A stretch of DNA of 43,132 nt from Clostridium aciditolerans (GCF_016316925.1 NZ_JAEEGB010000044.1:1-43132), one strand, 5' to 3'; positions 17,176 to 25,975 are shown, counted from the stretch's first letter. The notes: generated by a model from the letters alone, not told the origin. Made by a program: numbers and translations.

Positions 17176-17403
17176 TTAAAATTCAACACAAAACCGCCAT
17201 ACCTCATATTTTTCAAAAGATATATAGTCTTTTCTCGTCATGAGTTTCCAAAAGTTTAAAGCCTGGCAATAAACCTTTTTTACAAATTGAAAATTAAAGT
17301 TTCTAACAAGTTGTTTTATCGAATAAATAGCATAGGAAAAAACACTTGTAAAGAAAACAAATATAAAAAACAAATGAAATATATTTATAATATCATGCTC
17401 CAT
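17176..17403 (-). CDS. Small membrane protein next to the YidC paralogue
   Basis: Not recognised. It has 75 residues with one hydrophobic helix near the N-terminus (IINIFHLFFIFVFFTSVFSY, about 5-25), followed by a basic cytoplasmic tail with KKVYCQALNFWKLMTRKD. GGAG is found about 9 nt before the ATG. It is upstream of, and probably cotranscribed with, the YidC-type gene, so it may be a partner or a client of that insertase; this is inference. Confidence 0.6.
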   Translation of the reverse strand: MEHDIINIFHLFFIFVFFTSVFSYAIYSIKQLVRNFNFQFVKKVYCQALNFWKLMTRKDYISFEKYEVWRFCVEF

Positions 17404-17440
17404 AATTATCTACTCCATCATAGTTTTATATTATTCATCA

Positions 17441-17477
17441 TTATATCATTGACGTGAAATAATTTTCACTTTATAAG
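17441..17477. promoter_or_regulatory. Palindrome within divergent promoter-like sequences
   Basis: GTGAAATAATTTTCAC (17454-17469) is a perfect 6-bp inverted repeat with a 4-bp centre. On plus it lies between TTGACG (17449-17454) and TATAAG (17472-17477), which are 17 bp apart. On minus a TATAAT lies just downstream of it (near 17441-17446), with the palindrome in the -35 region. This geometry suits an operator controlling the small-membrane-protein/YidC operon and possibly a long leader towards the chemoreceptor at 17805. The regulator is unknown. The rest of the 400-bp gap is AT-rich, with nothing else seen. Confidence 0.5.
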
Positions 17478-17804
17478 GATTAATGATATATCAATAGTTT
17501 AATTGCATTATATGGTTTGAATTAACCTTAAACATAGTATAAAACTTTTTTGGATATTTGTAAATAAGTAATTACAATAACATTTAAGTATATAAAAATA
17601 GAATTAAGTTTTAACAATTAGAATTTAGATATTTTGTTTTTATTTTTATTATTAAAGTTATATATTTTAAAATTTAAATATAGAAATTAATTGGTGGCTT
17701 AATATGGACAAAATCCAATAATATTCTTAAAGAAACTTAATAAAATTGCGATAAATATATAAATAAGGTATCTATTTTTAGTTAAATGACGAAGGAGTGA
17801 TAAA

Positions 17805-19838
17805 ATGCGCATAAAACAGAAGATTCCAATATTTATAGGGACACTTATTTTAATTACAATGATAATCTCTTGCTCAGTAGTATATTATCAAGTATCCACC
17901 AAACTTTACGACGCCAGTCAAATTGAAATGAAATCTATATCTAAAAGTTCTATAGAAACTATATCTGTTATGTTGGAAAAAGAAAGTACAGAGATAGAGG
18001 TACTGTCTAACAAAAAATCAATTGTTGAACTTCTTCAACTTTATGATACTTCTTATGATTCTGAAGCATATAAAACTGCTGCTGAAAACATTAATAAAGA
18101 ATTAGATGAATATGTAAAAAAGCAGGGCAATTTAGAACATACTTTTATAGTAAATAATAAAGGAATTATAATAGCGGACAGCGATAGAAAGCTTATTAAT
18201 CAGAATATATCAGATAGAAACTATAATAAAGAAGCTTTAAAAGGCAAAACAGCAATTAGTGAGACGCTAACTTCAAAATCAAGCGGCGCACAAATTATAG
18301 TGATAACTAGCCCAATAATAATAAATGGAACAATTTATGGATATTCTGCTTCTGCAGTGAGGGCAGAAAGTTTTTCTAAATATTTTAAAGATGTAAAAAT
18401 AGCAGAGACAAGTAGTAGCTATGCTTATTTAGTAGATGAAAAAGGAAATGTGATTTTTCATCCTACTAAAGAAAAAATAGGTAAGCCAGTAGAAAATGAT
18501 AAGATAAAAGAAGTTGTAAAAAAAGTACAAAGTGGCGAAAAAGCAAATGGAAGCGCCATTGAATATTTATTTAATGGAAAAGAAAAAAGCTCTTATTATG
18601 AAGTAATACCAGGTGTAAATTGGACATTTGTCCTATCAGCAGATAAATCTGATATAATTTCTGGTGCTAGAAAATTAACTTTTATGATAATAGCCATCAT
18701 GATTGGAATAGCTTTGGCAGCAGTTTTAATATCTAGTATTATATCAAAGAAAATAACAGATCCTATAGAAAAGGTTACTGAGATTGTAGATAGGACTTGT
18801 AAACTTGATTTAACATATAATAAAGAATATGAATACCTATTCAATTATAAGGATGAAATAGGTGACATATTTAGAGCTATTGTTAATATGAGAGAAACAT
18901 TAAGAAGAGTAGTAGGAGATTTATCCTCAGTTTCAAATAATGTAAGCAGTAATGCAATCTTTGTGCAGAAGCTTACAGAAGAATTAAGGGGATACGCACA
19001 AGAAACTTCAACAGAAGCTGAAAATTTATCAGCTGCTATGGAGGAGACTGCAGCTACAACAGAAGAAATTTCTGCATCTTCTGGAGAGATGGTAAGTGCG
19101 GTAGCCTCTATGTCAGAGAAGGCAGAAAGAGGATCAGAAAACTCTAATGATATTTCAAAAAGAGCTGAAAGTTTAAAACAGACTTCCGTTAAATCTATAA
19201 AAGATGCGGATAATATCTATAGTAACGTAAAAGCTGATCTTGAGATGGCTATAGAAGGCACTAAAGCAGTAAATAAAATAAATGAACTTACAGAAGGTAT
19301 ACTTAGTATTACAAGCCAAACAAACTTATTAGCTTTAAATGCGGCTATTGAAGCAGCTAGAGCCGGAGAAGCTGGAAAGGGATTTGCAGTAGTAGCGGAT
19401 GAAGTTAGAAAGCTTGCAGAGGAGTCTGCAGCTACCGCTGGTAATATACAAAATGTTGTAGGTACAGTAGAGCATTCTGTAAAGAAGCTGATAGAAAGTT
19501 CCGTAAGTATACTAAATTTTGTTGAAAAAACTGTAACAAAAGAATATAAAAATATGGTAGACGTAGCTAATCAGTACAATACTGATGCAGATGATATAAA
19601 TGAATTTATGGTGGATTTTAGTGCTGTTGCAGAGGAGTTAAATGCTTCAATTGAAGGAATAGTAAAAGCTATAAATGAAACTGCTTCTACTGTAAATGAT
19701 AGTGCTGAAGGAGTGCAGAATATAACTGAAAAAGCTGCAAATATATTTGAAAAGCTTCAGAAGGTAAATGAAAATGCTGTAGAGAATATAAAGAGTGTAG
19801 ATAGACTAGAGGAAGTTATAAAAGAATTTAAGATTTAG
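17805..19838 (+). CDS. Methyl-accepting chemotaxis protein with extracellular Cache domain
   Basis: A chemoreceptor of 677 residues. TM1 (about 8-28), a double-Cache-type sensor (about 35-280, with [19 protein letters not shown] and [15 protein letters not shown]), TM2 (about 288-312), HAMP (about 313-370) and a long cytoplasmic signalling coiled coil follow in order. The hairpin tip that contacts CheA/CheW is intact: [20 protein letters not shown] and then [20 protein letters not shown]. No C-terminal CheR-tethering pentapeptide is visible. The ligand is unknown; Cache domains of this kind often bind amino acids or organic acids. AAGGAGTGATAAA precedes the ATG. Confidence 0.95.
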   Translation: MRIKQKIPIFIGTLILITMIISCSVVYYQVSTKLYDASQIEMKSISKSSIETISVMLEKESTEIEVLSNKKSIVELLQLYDTSYDSEAYKTAAENINKELDEYVKKQGNLEHTFIVNNKGIIIADSDRKLINQNISDRNYNKEALKGKTAISETLTSKSSGAQIIVITSPIIINGTIYGYSASAVRAESFSKYFKDVKIAETSSSYAYLVDEKGNVIFHPTKEKIGKPVENDKIKEVVKKVQSGEKANGSAIEYLFNGKEKSSYYEVIPGVNWTFVLSADKSDIISGARKLTFMIIAIMIGIALAAVLISSIISKKITDPIEKVTEIVDRTCKLDLTYNKEYEYLFNYKDEIGDIFRAIVNMRETLRRVVGDLSSVSNNVSSNAIFVQKLTEELRGYAQETSTEAENLSAAMEETAATTEEISASSGEMVSAVASMSEKAERGSENSNDISKRAESLKQTSVKSIKDADNIYSNVKADLEMAIEGTKAVNKINELTEGILSITSQTNLLALNAAIEAARAGEAGKGFAVVADEVRKLAEESAATAGNIQNVVGTVEHSVKKLIESSVSILNFVEKTVTKEYKNMVDVANQYNTDADDINEFMVDFSAVAEELNASIEGIVKAINETASTVNDSAEGVQNITEKAANIFEKLQKVNENAVENIKSVDRLEEVIKEFKI

Positions 19839-19870
19839 TGAATTTATAGACGTAAAAGGCCGAAAGTTGA

Positions 19871-19925
19871 CCCCTATAAAGTAGATACAGATAAAAAACT
19901 GTAGAACTACTTTATAGGGGTTTTC
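19871..19925 (+). terminator. Intrinsic terminator after the chemoreceptor gene
   Basis: CCCCTATAAAGTAG pairs with CTACTTTATAGGGG around a 22-nt loop that can itself pair (TACAG/CTGTA), followed by TTTTC. Confidence 0.9.
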
Positions 19926-19986
19926 ATTTTTGTGTATAATAGTATGTAGCAAATATTTGATCGCACTTTACGAAAGAGGTAAATTT

Positions 19987-20865
19987 ATGAAGCACTTATT
20001 TATTATTAATCCAAAGGCAGGTAAAGAAAAAGCACTTCAGCTAATACCTGAAATTGAGAAGGAATTTAAAAACACTAATGAGGAATTTATAATTGAGGTA
20101 ACAGAAAGAGCAGGACATGCTACAGAGTTAGTCAGAAAATATGTCAGCAGGGGAAATTACAGAGTCTATGCTGTTGGAGGAGATGGAACACTGAACGAAG
20201 TGTTGAATGGAATGGTTAATAGTGAAAGCTGTCTCGGCGTTATTCCAAGTGGCAGCGGAAATGATTTTATTAGAAGCTTATATAAAGGGAAGCTGCCTAG
20301 AAATATAATAAGAGATACTATAAATGGAGATATAAAACCAATTGATTTAGCAAAGGTTGATGACAGATATTTTATAAATATTTCATCAATAGGAATTGAT
20401 GCTGAAGTTGTAAATAATGCAAAGAGTATAAAAAGATTCCCATTCATATCAGGAAAAATAGCATATTCACTTAGTGCTATTATTACAATATTTATGTATA
20501 AGTATAGAGATATTCAGCTAACAATTGATAGTAAAGAAATAAATATAAAAAATACTTTATTAGCGCTGGCAAATGGAAGGTATTACGGTGGAGGGATGAA
20601 GGTAGCTCCAGATGCAGATCTGCAGGATGGACTATTTGATATTTGTGCCATTGAAAAGTTAAGTAGAGCAAAAATGTTTATACTATTTCCAAAGCTTATT
20701 AAGGGTGAGCATAATCAAATAGAAGAGGTTACTTTTTATAAAGGAAAAAAGGTAACAGTAAATTCTGAAGAAGAGGTTACCTTAAATATAGATGGGGAAA
20801 TAGTAAAAAGAAAGAATATTACCTTTGAGATAGTATCAGGGGGAGTAAGATTTATAATACCATAA
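19987..20865 (+). CDS. Diacylglycerol/lipid kinase family protein (DagK/YegS type)
   Basis: A lipid kinase-like protein of 292 residues that uses ATP to phosphorylate a membrane lipid such as diacylglycerol. The N-terminal catalytic domain has HLFIINPKAGKEKA at the start, the nucleotide-binding GGDGTLNEVLNGM (about 61-73) and PSGSGNDFIRSLY (about 84-96). The C-terminal beta-rich domain includes ALANGRYYGGGMKVAPDADL and the INIDGE-like LNIDGEIV. The ATG at 19987 has AGAGGT in front; an upstream in-frame ATG at 19930 lies against the terminator and has no ribosome binding site. Whether it is the housekeeping DgkB or another lipid kinase is open. Confidence 0.9.
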   Translation: MKHLFIINPKAGKEKALQLIPEIEKEFKNTNEEFIIEVTERAGHATELVRKYVSRGNYRVYAVGGDGTLNEVLNGMVNSESCLGVIPSGSGNDFIRSLYKGKLPRNIIRDTINGDIKPIDLAKVDDRYFINISSIGIDAEVVNNAKSIKRFPFISGKIAYSLSAIITIFMYKYRDIQLTIDSKEINIKNTLLALANGRYYGGGMKVAPDADLQDGLFDICAIEKLSRAKMFILFPKLIKGEHNQIEEVTFYKGKKVTVNSEEEVTLNIDGEIVKRKNITFEIVSGGVRFIIP

Positions 20866-20875
20866 ATTTAGTTTT

Positions 20876-20911
20876 TATAGGGGTACAAAGTCGAAGATTG
20901 ATTTATACAAA
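20876..20911. repeat. Solo end-like copy of the long palindrome
   Basis: TATAGGGGTACAAAGTCG followed by AAGATTGATTTATACA resembles the end of the palindrome at 7922-8184 (TATAGGATTACAAGTCCG, then AAAATTGGCTTACAC). It lies 11 bp after the lipid-kinase stop codon. A weaker match lies at 19844-19874 after the chemoreceptor stop. Confidence 0.5.
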
Positions 20912-21033
20912 TAGATACTAAAAGGAGAAAGACTCTAACTTAGGAAAATCTTAATAATTTATTAAGAGTAAAATAATATTTTATATCGGATATATTAGTA
21001 AAATAAGATATTACATAAGAGAGGTGAAAGACT

Positions 21034-21729
21034 ATGAATGGAAGAATACTTGTGGTGGATGATGAACGGGAAATTGCTGATTTAGTGGAATTGTATTTGA
21101 AAAATGAAAACTATACCGTTTATAAATTTTATTCCGCAAAAGATGCTTTGGATTGTATTGCAAAGGATACGATCGACCTTGCGATTTTAGATGTTATGCT
21201 TCCCGATACAAGCGGCTTTACAATTTGCCAGAAGATTAGAGAAAAATATACTTACCCTGTGATTATGCTTACAGCAAAGGAAGAAGAAATTGACAAGATT
21301 ACAGGATTGACACTTGGCGCAGATGATTACATTACAAAGCCTTTTCGTCCATTGGAATTAGTGGCAAGAGTTAAGGCGCAATTACGTAGATATTGGAAAT
21401 ATAATAAGGTTTCAGAACAAGAAGAAAATATCATTATTCATTCTGGGTTAGTCCTTAATATAGATACTCATGAATGCCTCTTGAATGAGCAACCATTGAC
21501 GCTTACTCCTACTGAATTTTCAATATTGAGGATACTGTGTCAGCGAAAAGGTAATGTTGTTAGCGCAGAAGAATTGTTCCATGAAATATGGGGAGATGAG
21601 TATTTTAGCAAAAGCAACAATACCATTACAGTTCATATTCGGCATTTAAGAGAAAAGATGAACGATTCCGTAGAAAATCCCAAATATATTAAAACCATAT
21701 GGGGAGTGGGGTATAAAATTGAGAAATAA
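21034..21729 (+). CDS. VanR-like response regulator (OmpR/PhoB family)
   Basis: A response regulator of 231 residues. The receiver domain (about 1-118) has the acidic pair in ILVVDDEREIAD, the phosphoacceptor D53 in AILDVMLPD, and TAKEEE and DDYITKPFRPLEL with the conserved Lys. The C-terminal winged helix (about 130-230) has LTPTEFSILRILCQRKGNVV, TVHIRHLREKM and IKTIWGVGYKIEK. It most resembles the VanR group of glycopeptide-response regulators. The kinase gene overlaps its end by 11 bp. AGAGAGGTGAAAGACT precedes the ATG. The call VanR-like rests on overall resemblance; a neighbouring D,D-carboxypeptidase supports a cell-wall role. Confidence 0.88.
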   Translation: MNGRILVVDDEREIADLVELYLKNENYTVYKFYSAKDALDCIAKDTIDLAILDVMLPDTSGFTICQKIREKYTYPVIMLTAKEEEIDKITGLTLGADDYITKPFRPLELVARVKAQLRRYWKYNKVSEQEENIIIHSGLVLNIDTHECLLNEQPLTLTPTEFSILRILCQRKGNVVSAEELFHEIWGDEYFSKSNNTITVHIRHLREKMNDSVENPKYIKTIWGVGYKIEK

Positions 21730-22864
21730 AAGAAAAAGGCCTGACTATATAAAATTAAAGCGTAAAATATTTTTTCAAATGCTATTGATTGTAGTAGCTT
21801 CGGTTTTTGTCGCTTTGTTTCTACGTTCCTTATGTAGAGGGAAGATTGGAGAACTGGTTGTTCGATTTCTAGAACGTAGTTTTTTATTACGCTATGAGGA
21901 TGCATTTACAATCTATCAATACACTTTCCGTAATAATTTAGATATTTTTATGATGATAACAATTATTATATTTTTTCTTATATTCTTTCGTTTTTTTCTT
22001 TCTTGGTTTACAAAATATTTTAATGAAATGAATGATGGTGTTGATGCTTTAATAAGAGGTGAAAATAAAGCAATTGAGATGTCACCAGAAATGGATTTCA
22101 TGGAAAGCAAGTTAAATGTATTAAAGCAAACTTTAAAAATAAGGGAACAAAATGCTCAACAAGCAGAACAAAGAAAAAATGATTTGGTAATGTATTTGGC
22201 TCATGATATAAAGACTCCGTTGACCTCTGTTATTGGATATTTAAGCTTGCTTGATGAAGCTCCGGATATGCCTACTGAACAAAAGGTGAAATATGTACGA
22301 ATTACCTTAGAAAAAGCATATCGCCTAGAAAATTTAATTAATGAGTTTTTTGAAATTACACGATATAATTTTCAAACAATGACATTAGAAAGAGAAACCA
22401 TTGATCTATACTATATGCTTATTCAAATGACAGATGAATTTTATCCGTTACTTGAGCCACATGGAAAACAAGCTGTGATTCATGCTGATGAAAACATGAC
22501 AATATATGGTGACCCGGCTAAATTAGCAAGGGTATTCAATAATATTTTGAAAAACGCAGTTGCCTATAGTAACGATAACAGCATCATTGATATTTCAGCG
22601 GAAGTCCAGCAAAACAATGTTGTAATCTCTTTTAGAAACACAGGAAAAACAATTCCTAAAGAAAAGCTGAGCTACATATTTGAAAAGTTTTTTAGATTGG
22701 ATGAAGCACGAACAACAAATACTGGAGGGGCTGGATTAGGGTTGGCCATAGCAAAAGAAATTGTCACATTACATGGAGGAACAATTTCTGCGGAAAGCAG
22801 CAATGGTATTACTGTTTTTACAGTCACCTTACCTGTTAAGCAGAATGAGTTGGAAGAAGCATAA
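21719..22864 (+). CDS. VanS-like sensor histidine kinase
   Basis: A membrane histidine kinase of 381 residues with two membrane helices (about 18-38 and 73-95), a short extracellular loop, a HAMP-like linker, and the HisKA domain with phosphoacceptor H162 in YLAHDIKTPLTSVIGYL. The ATPase domain has the N box VFNNILKNAVAYSND, the F box and EKFFRLDEARTTNTGGAGLG with the G2 loop. The closest look is VanS of D-Ala-D-Ser type van clusters. Translation starts from a TTG inside the end of vanR (11-bp overlap). Codon use seems slightly less AT-biased than in neighbours; I could not quantify this. No van ligase, racemase or dipeptidase gene is nearby. Confidence 0.88.
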   Translation: MRNKRKRPDYIKLKRKIFFQMLLIVVASVFVALFLRSLCRGKIGELVVRFLERSFLLRYEDAFTIYQYTFRNNLDIFMMITIIIFFLIFFRFFLSWFTKYFNEMNDGVDALIRGENKAIEMSPEMDFMESKLNVLKQTLKIREQNAQQAEQRKNDLVMYLAHDIKTPLTSVIGYLSLLDEAPDMPTEQKVKYVRITLEKAYRLENLINEFFEITRYNFQTMTLERETIDLYYMLIQMTDEFYPLLEPHGKQAVIHADENMTIYGDPAKLARVFNNILKNAVAYSNDNSIIDISAEVQQNNVVISFRNTGKTIPKEKLSYIFEKFFRLDEARTTNTGGAGLGLAIAKEIVTLHGGTISAESSNGITVFTVTLPVKQNELEEA

Positions 22865-22948
22865 ATATACTGTAGCCTCTAGCTTTAGTAAAATATTAAT
22901 TTTTTCTTTACCTTTTCTTAATAATTAAATAGTTTCATATTAAAGTAC

Positions 22949-22999
22949 AGTCTGTTCATTTTCGATAGAATGGTTTTATCGATATGAGCAGGCTTTTTC
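22949..22999 (+). terminator. Terminator after vanS-like gene
   Basis: AG.CTG.TCAT..TCGATA pairs with TATCGA.ATGA.CAG.CT, followed by TTTTTCTTT. It lies between the sensor kinase and the carboxypeptidase gene, so the latter needs its own promoter or read-through. The rest of the 260-bp gap shows no ORF. Confidence 0.75.
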
Positions 23000-23131
23000 T
23001 TTGTGGAAAGAAGAATGATTAATGCATTCACCATTCCAGGGAGCAGAGCATTTATGGTCAGTTTCTTAATAATGCGAAATAGGCTATGAGCTTTAATAAG
23101 AAATTATTAGGTTACTAGGGAGGAAATGAAT

Positions 23132-24139
23132 ATGTTAAAAAATGAAAAAATAAAGGGAAAAACTAGCTGTTTAAAAATCAGTATATTTATTTTGATGATT
23201 ACTTGTTCAATTATTTTATTGGTTCAAGGAAAATCATTGCTGTTTAACGAACCGAAATTACTTAAAAAATTTGATACCCTTCAACAAAACTATTCCGTTA
23301 AAATATCAGAGAAAAATCAAGAATTAAAAAAATATCAGAAACAACAAAGGAATGATATTAAGACAAATAAGTTATATAGTTCAAATGCAATTTTACTAGA
23401 TTTAGAAGACAAGCAGGTGTTAATGGAAAGAAATTCTGAAGATAAAATATATCCAGCTTCATTAACTAAAATAATGACTGCTGTTGTTGTAATTGATACT
23501 GTATCAGATCTTAATGAAACAATGAAACTTTCATCTGATATTTTTCCGGAATTATATGCCTCAAAAGCTTCAATGGCTGGGTTTTTACCTAATGAGAAAG
23601 TAAAGATTATTGATTTACTGTATGGAGTCATGCTGCCCTCTGGTGCAGAGTGCTGTATTGGATTAGCTAATGAAATTGCAGGCTCAGAAAAAAACTTTGT
23701 GAAGATGATGAATGAAAAAGCAGTTAAATTAGGAATGACAAATACACACTTTTCTAATTCAACAGGACTACAAGATAGTCAGCATTATACCACCGCAAAA
23801 GACATTGCTGTTTTATTACAGTATGCACTTCAAAAAGATGTGTTTCGTGAAATCTATACAAGTAGTAGATATAGTACCAAACCAACGAACCTGCATCCAG
23901 ATGGAATAACTTTTAGCAGTACAATGTTTAAATATATGGACCATACAGATATAGCAGGAGGGAAAATATTGGGGGGGAAAACAGGATATACAGAAGAAGC
24001 AGGCTTATGTCTTGCTAGTTTAGCGGTTGTGAATGGGAAGGAATATGCCTTGATAACTGCCGGAGCAAGCGGAAATCACCAAACAAAGCAATTCCACATT
24101 TTAGATGCCTTTAATGTATATAATCAGATAGGCAAATAA
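23132..24139 (+). CDS. D-alanyl-D-alanine carboxypeptidase, serine type (S11, DacA-like)
   Basis: A membrane-anchored low-molecular-mass penicillin-binding protein of about 335 residues. It should remove the terminal D-Ala of peptidoglycan stems outside the membrane. An uncleaved signal anchor (about 13-33) is followed by a coiled stretch and the S11 domain: active-site SLTK in YPASLTKIMTA (S about 110), KTG in GGKTGYTEEAG (about 283) and SNSTGLQDSQHYTT. The second motif, usually S-x-N, reads SGA in MLPSGAECC. Start: ATG 23132 has AGGGAGG at 8 nt; ATG 23126 is too close to it. It is shorter than DacA and lacks the C-terminal beta domain. Position behind vanRS-like genes suggests a VanY-like role, as in van clusters with a penicillin-binding-type carboxypeptidase. 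Confidence 0.85.
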   Translation: MLKNEKIKGKTSCLKISIFILMITCSIILLVQGKSLLFNEPKLLKKFDTLQQNYSVKISEKNQELKKYQKQQRNDIKTNKLYSSNAILLDLEDKQVLMERNSEDKIYPASLTKIMTAVVVIDTVSDLNETMKLSSDIFPELYASKASMAGFLPNEKVKIIDLLYGVMLPSGAECCIGLANEIAGSEKNFVKMMNEKAVKLGMTNTHFSNSTGLQDSQHYTTAKDIAVLLQYALQKDVFREIYTSSRYSTKPTNLHPDGITFSSTMFKYMDHTDIAGGKILGGKTGYTEEAGLCLASLAVVNGKEYALITAGASGNHQTKQFHILDAFNVYNQIGK

Positions 24140-24183
24140 ATTATTAGACTTGAATTATCCAAAGCTACAGTTGTAAGAAAAGG

Positions 24184-24222
24184 AAAACGGTATAACATTA
24201 TAAAAATGTTATGCCGTTTTTC
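24184..24222. terminator. Bidirectional terminator between dacA-like gene and rubredoxin
   Basis: AAAACGGTATAACAT pairs with ATGTTATGCCGTTTT around a short loop; T runs follow on both strands. Confidence 0.9.
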
Positions 24223-24243
24223 TTAATTTAAATACATTTTATT

Positions 24244-24405
24244 TTATTCAGTAGGTTCAAATTGGTCTTTGCCTACACCACATAAAGGGCATAGCCAGTC
24301 ATCTGGAACGTCTTCGAAAGATGTTCCAGGGTTAACTCCGTTATCCGGATCACCTTGCTCAGGGTCATAAATATATCCGCAAACAACACATAAATACTTT
24401 TGCAT
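24244..24405 (-). CDS. Rubredoxin
   Basis: A complete rubredoxin of 53 residues, a one-electron carrier with a single iron held by four cysteines. The two knuckles are CVVCG (C6, C9) and CPLCG (C39, C42), with the conserved aromatic and acidic middle [20 protein letters not shown] and PDDW before the second pair. AGGAGG lies 7 nt before the ATG. It is divergent from the flavodiiron protein gene, whose product takes electrons from rubredoxin to reduce oxygen or nitric oxide to harmless products. In Clostridium acetobutylicum such genes belong to the PerR oxygen response; no clear PerR box is visible here. Confidence 0.97.
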   Translation of the reverse strand: MQKYLCVVCGYIYDPEQGDPDNGVNPGTSFEDVPDDWLCPLCGVGKDQFEPTE

Positions 24406-24443
24406 AATATTACCTCCTACTTTAATTAATAATATTAACAGTG

Positions 24444-24461
24444 TTTCACTTTTAAGTGAAA
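24444..24461. promoter_or_regulatory. Palindrome upstream of rubredoxin (possible operator)
   Basis: TTTCACTT-TT-AAGTGAAA is a perfect 8-bp inverted repeat about 40 bp upstream of the rubredoxin start. No T run follows, so an operator is more likely than a terminator. It does not match the PerR consensus. Confidence 0.5.
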
Positions 24462-24552
24462 TAATGCGTAGAATTAATAATTTGTCATAGTATTATTTTA
24501 CCAAGGATGTATTTGTTTAGTCAGTAACCCTTGTTACGGAAAATTTAAATTA

Positions 24553-24657
24553 TTTATCCGATGTCTACAGCCACTGGATAACGGATTCTAAGCTTCACCT
24601 GGAGTTTAAAACTCCACCTGAAGTTTAAAACTCCACCTGAAGCCAAGAATCCTGTTT
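24553..24657 (-). repeat. Structured interspersed repeat, copy C (contracted)
   Basis: On minus: AACAGGATTCTTGG, a long hairpin 1 built from TTCAGGTGGAGTTT-type units, CTTAGAATCC, core TTATCCAGTGGCTGTAG and ACATCGGATAAA. GGATTCT pairs with AGAATCC at the base. The hairpin 2 domain of copies A, B and D is missing, so both core halves sit directly together. Within hairpin 1 a 19-bp unit, GTTTAAAACTCCACCTGAA on plus, is perfectly repeated in tandem (24604-24622 and 24623-24641). Confidence 0.8.
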
Positions 24658-24759
24658 ATATATTAGAAAAATAGGCAAACTATTGATAACACAGATTAAA
24701 TAAGTCTTGGATAAAAATTAAAATATAGCAAAGTATTTAATAATAAAAGAGGTGTTACT

Positions 24760-25947
24760 ATGAGTTTTAAAATTAATGACAAAGTTACTTGGGCAGGGAA
24801 AATAGATTGGGAGCTCAGAAGATTCCATGGTGAGGAATACTCAACACATAAAGGTTCATCGTACAATTCATATTTAATAAGAGATAAAAAAACCATATTA
24901 ATAGATACAGTATGGAAACCATTTGCTAAAGAATTTGTAGATAACTTAAAAAAGGAAATTGATTTAAAAGAAATTGACTACATAATTGCAAATCATTCTG
25001 AGCCTGATCACAGCGGAGCACTTCCAGAATTGCTTAAGGAAATACCTAATGTACCTATTTACTGCACTAAAAGTGGTGCTAAATTACTTAAAGGACATTA
25101 TCATGAAGACTGGAACTTCGTTGAGGTTAAAACTGGAGACGCATTAGAAATTGGAGAAAATAAATTAATATTTGTTGAAGCAAGAATGCTTCATTGGCCA
25201 GACAGTATGTTTACATATCTAACCGGTGAAAACATATTATTCAGTAACGATGCCTTCGGTCAACATTATGCTTCCGAGCTTATGTATAATGATTATGTTG
25301 ATAACGCTGAATTATATCAGGAAGTAATAAAATATTATGCGAACATTTTAACTCCATTCAGCACACTTGTAGAAAAGAAAATAGATGAGGTACTTAGTTT
25401 GAATTTGCCTGTTAACATGATTTGTCCTAGTCATGGTATCATTTGGAGAGATAATCCACTTCAAATTGTCAATAAATATCTAGAATATGCAAGAAATTAT
25501 CAGGAAAATCAAGTTACTATTATATATGACAGCATGTGGAATGCTACAAGAAGAATGGCTGAGATGATAGCTGAAGGGATAAAATCTGCTAATAGTGACA
25601 TAGCTATTAAGATATTTAATTCTTCAAAATCTGATAAAAATGATATTATCACTGAAGTTTTTAAATCTAAAGCTATATTGGTAGGTTCTTCAACAATAAA
25701 TAAAGGAATACTTTCTTCAACAGCTGGAATTTTAGAAATGATAAAGGGGCTTAGTTTTAAAAATAAGAAAGCAGCAGCTTTTGGAAGCTACGGATGGGGA
25801 GGAGAGTCAGTAAAGATTATTACTGAAGAGCTTAATAAAGCTGGTTTAGAAGTAGTAAATGAAGGTATAAGAGAATTATGGTATCCAGGAGATGAGGAAG
25901 CACAGAGATGTAAGACTTTCGGAGAAAATTTTGCAAAGACATTATAG
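24760..25947 (+). CDS. fprA: Flavodiiron protein (FprA, A-type flavoprotein)
   Basis: A cytoplasmic oxygen or NO reductase of 395 residues. The N-terminal metallo-beta-lactamase-like domain (about 1-250) carries the diiron ligands: HSEPDH (H79, E81, D83, H84), HWPDS region (about 147), a later Asp in LFSNDAFGQH and His in CPSHGIIWR. The C-terminal flavodoxin domain (about 252-395) binds FMN, with IIYDSMWNATRRMAE and FGSYGWGGESVK as loop sequences. No rubredoxin domain is fused, which fits the separate divergent rubredoxin gene. AGAGGTG precedes the ATG. Confidence 0.96.
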   Translation: MSFKINDKVTWAGKIDWELRRFHGEEYSTHKGSSYNSYLIRDKKTILIDTVWKPFAKEFVDNLKKEIDLKEIDYIIANHSEPDHSGALPELLKEIPNVPIYCTKSGAKLLKGHYHEDWNFVEVKTGDALEIGENKLIFVEARMLHWPDSMFTYLTGENILFSNDAFGQHYASELMYNDYVDNAELYQEVIKYYANILTPFSTLVEKKIDEVLSLNLPVNMICPSHGIIWRDNPLQIVNKYLEYARNYQENQVTIIYDSMWNATRRMAEMIAEGIKSANSDIAIKIFNSSKSDKNDIITEVFKSKAILVGSSTINKGILSSTAGILEMIKGLSFKNKKAAAFGSYGWGGESVKIITEELNKAGLEVVNEGIRELWYPGDEEAQRCKTFGENFAKTL

Positions 25948-25975
25948 AATCCAAAAACATATTATCATCTAAATC

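Noticed and set aside
21034-24139. A glycopeptide resistance operon
   Set aside because: Only regulator, kinase and a carboxypeptidase are present; ligase, racemase and dipeptidase genes are missing.
24406-24552. PerR box for rubredoxin/fprA
   Set aside because: Expected from Clostridium acetobutylicum, but no TTATAAT-N-ATTATAA-like site is seen; the palindrome present has a different sequence.
24604-24641. Tandem 19-bp units as a CRISPR array
   Set aside because: The two units are directly adjacent with no spacer, are part of a hairpin, and no cas gene is present.
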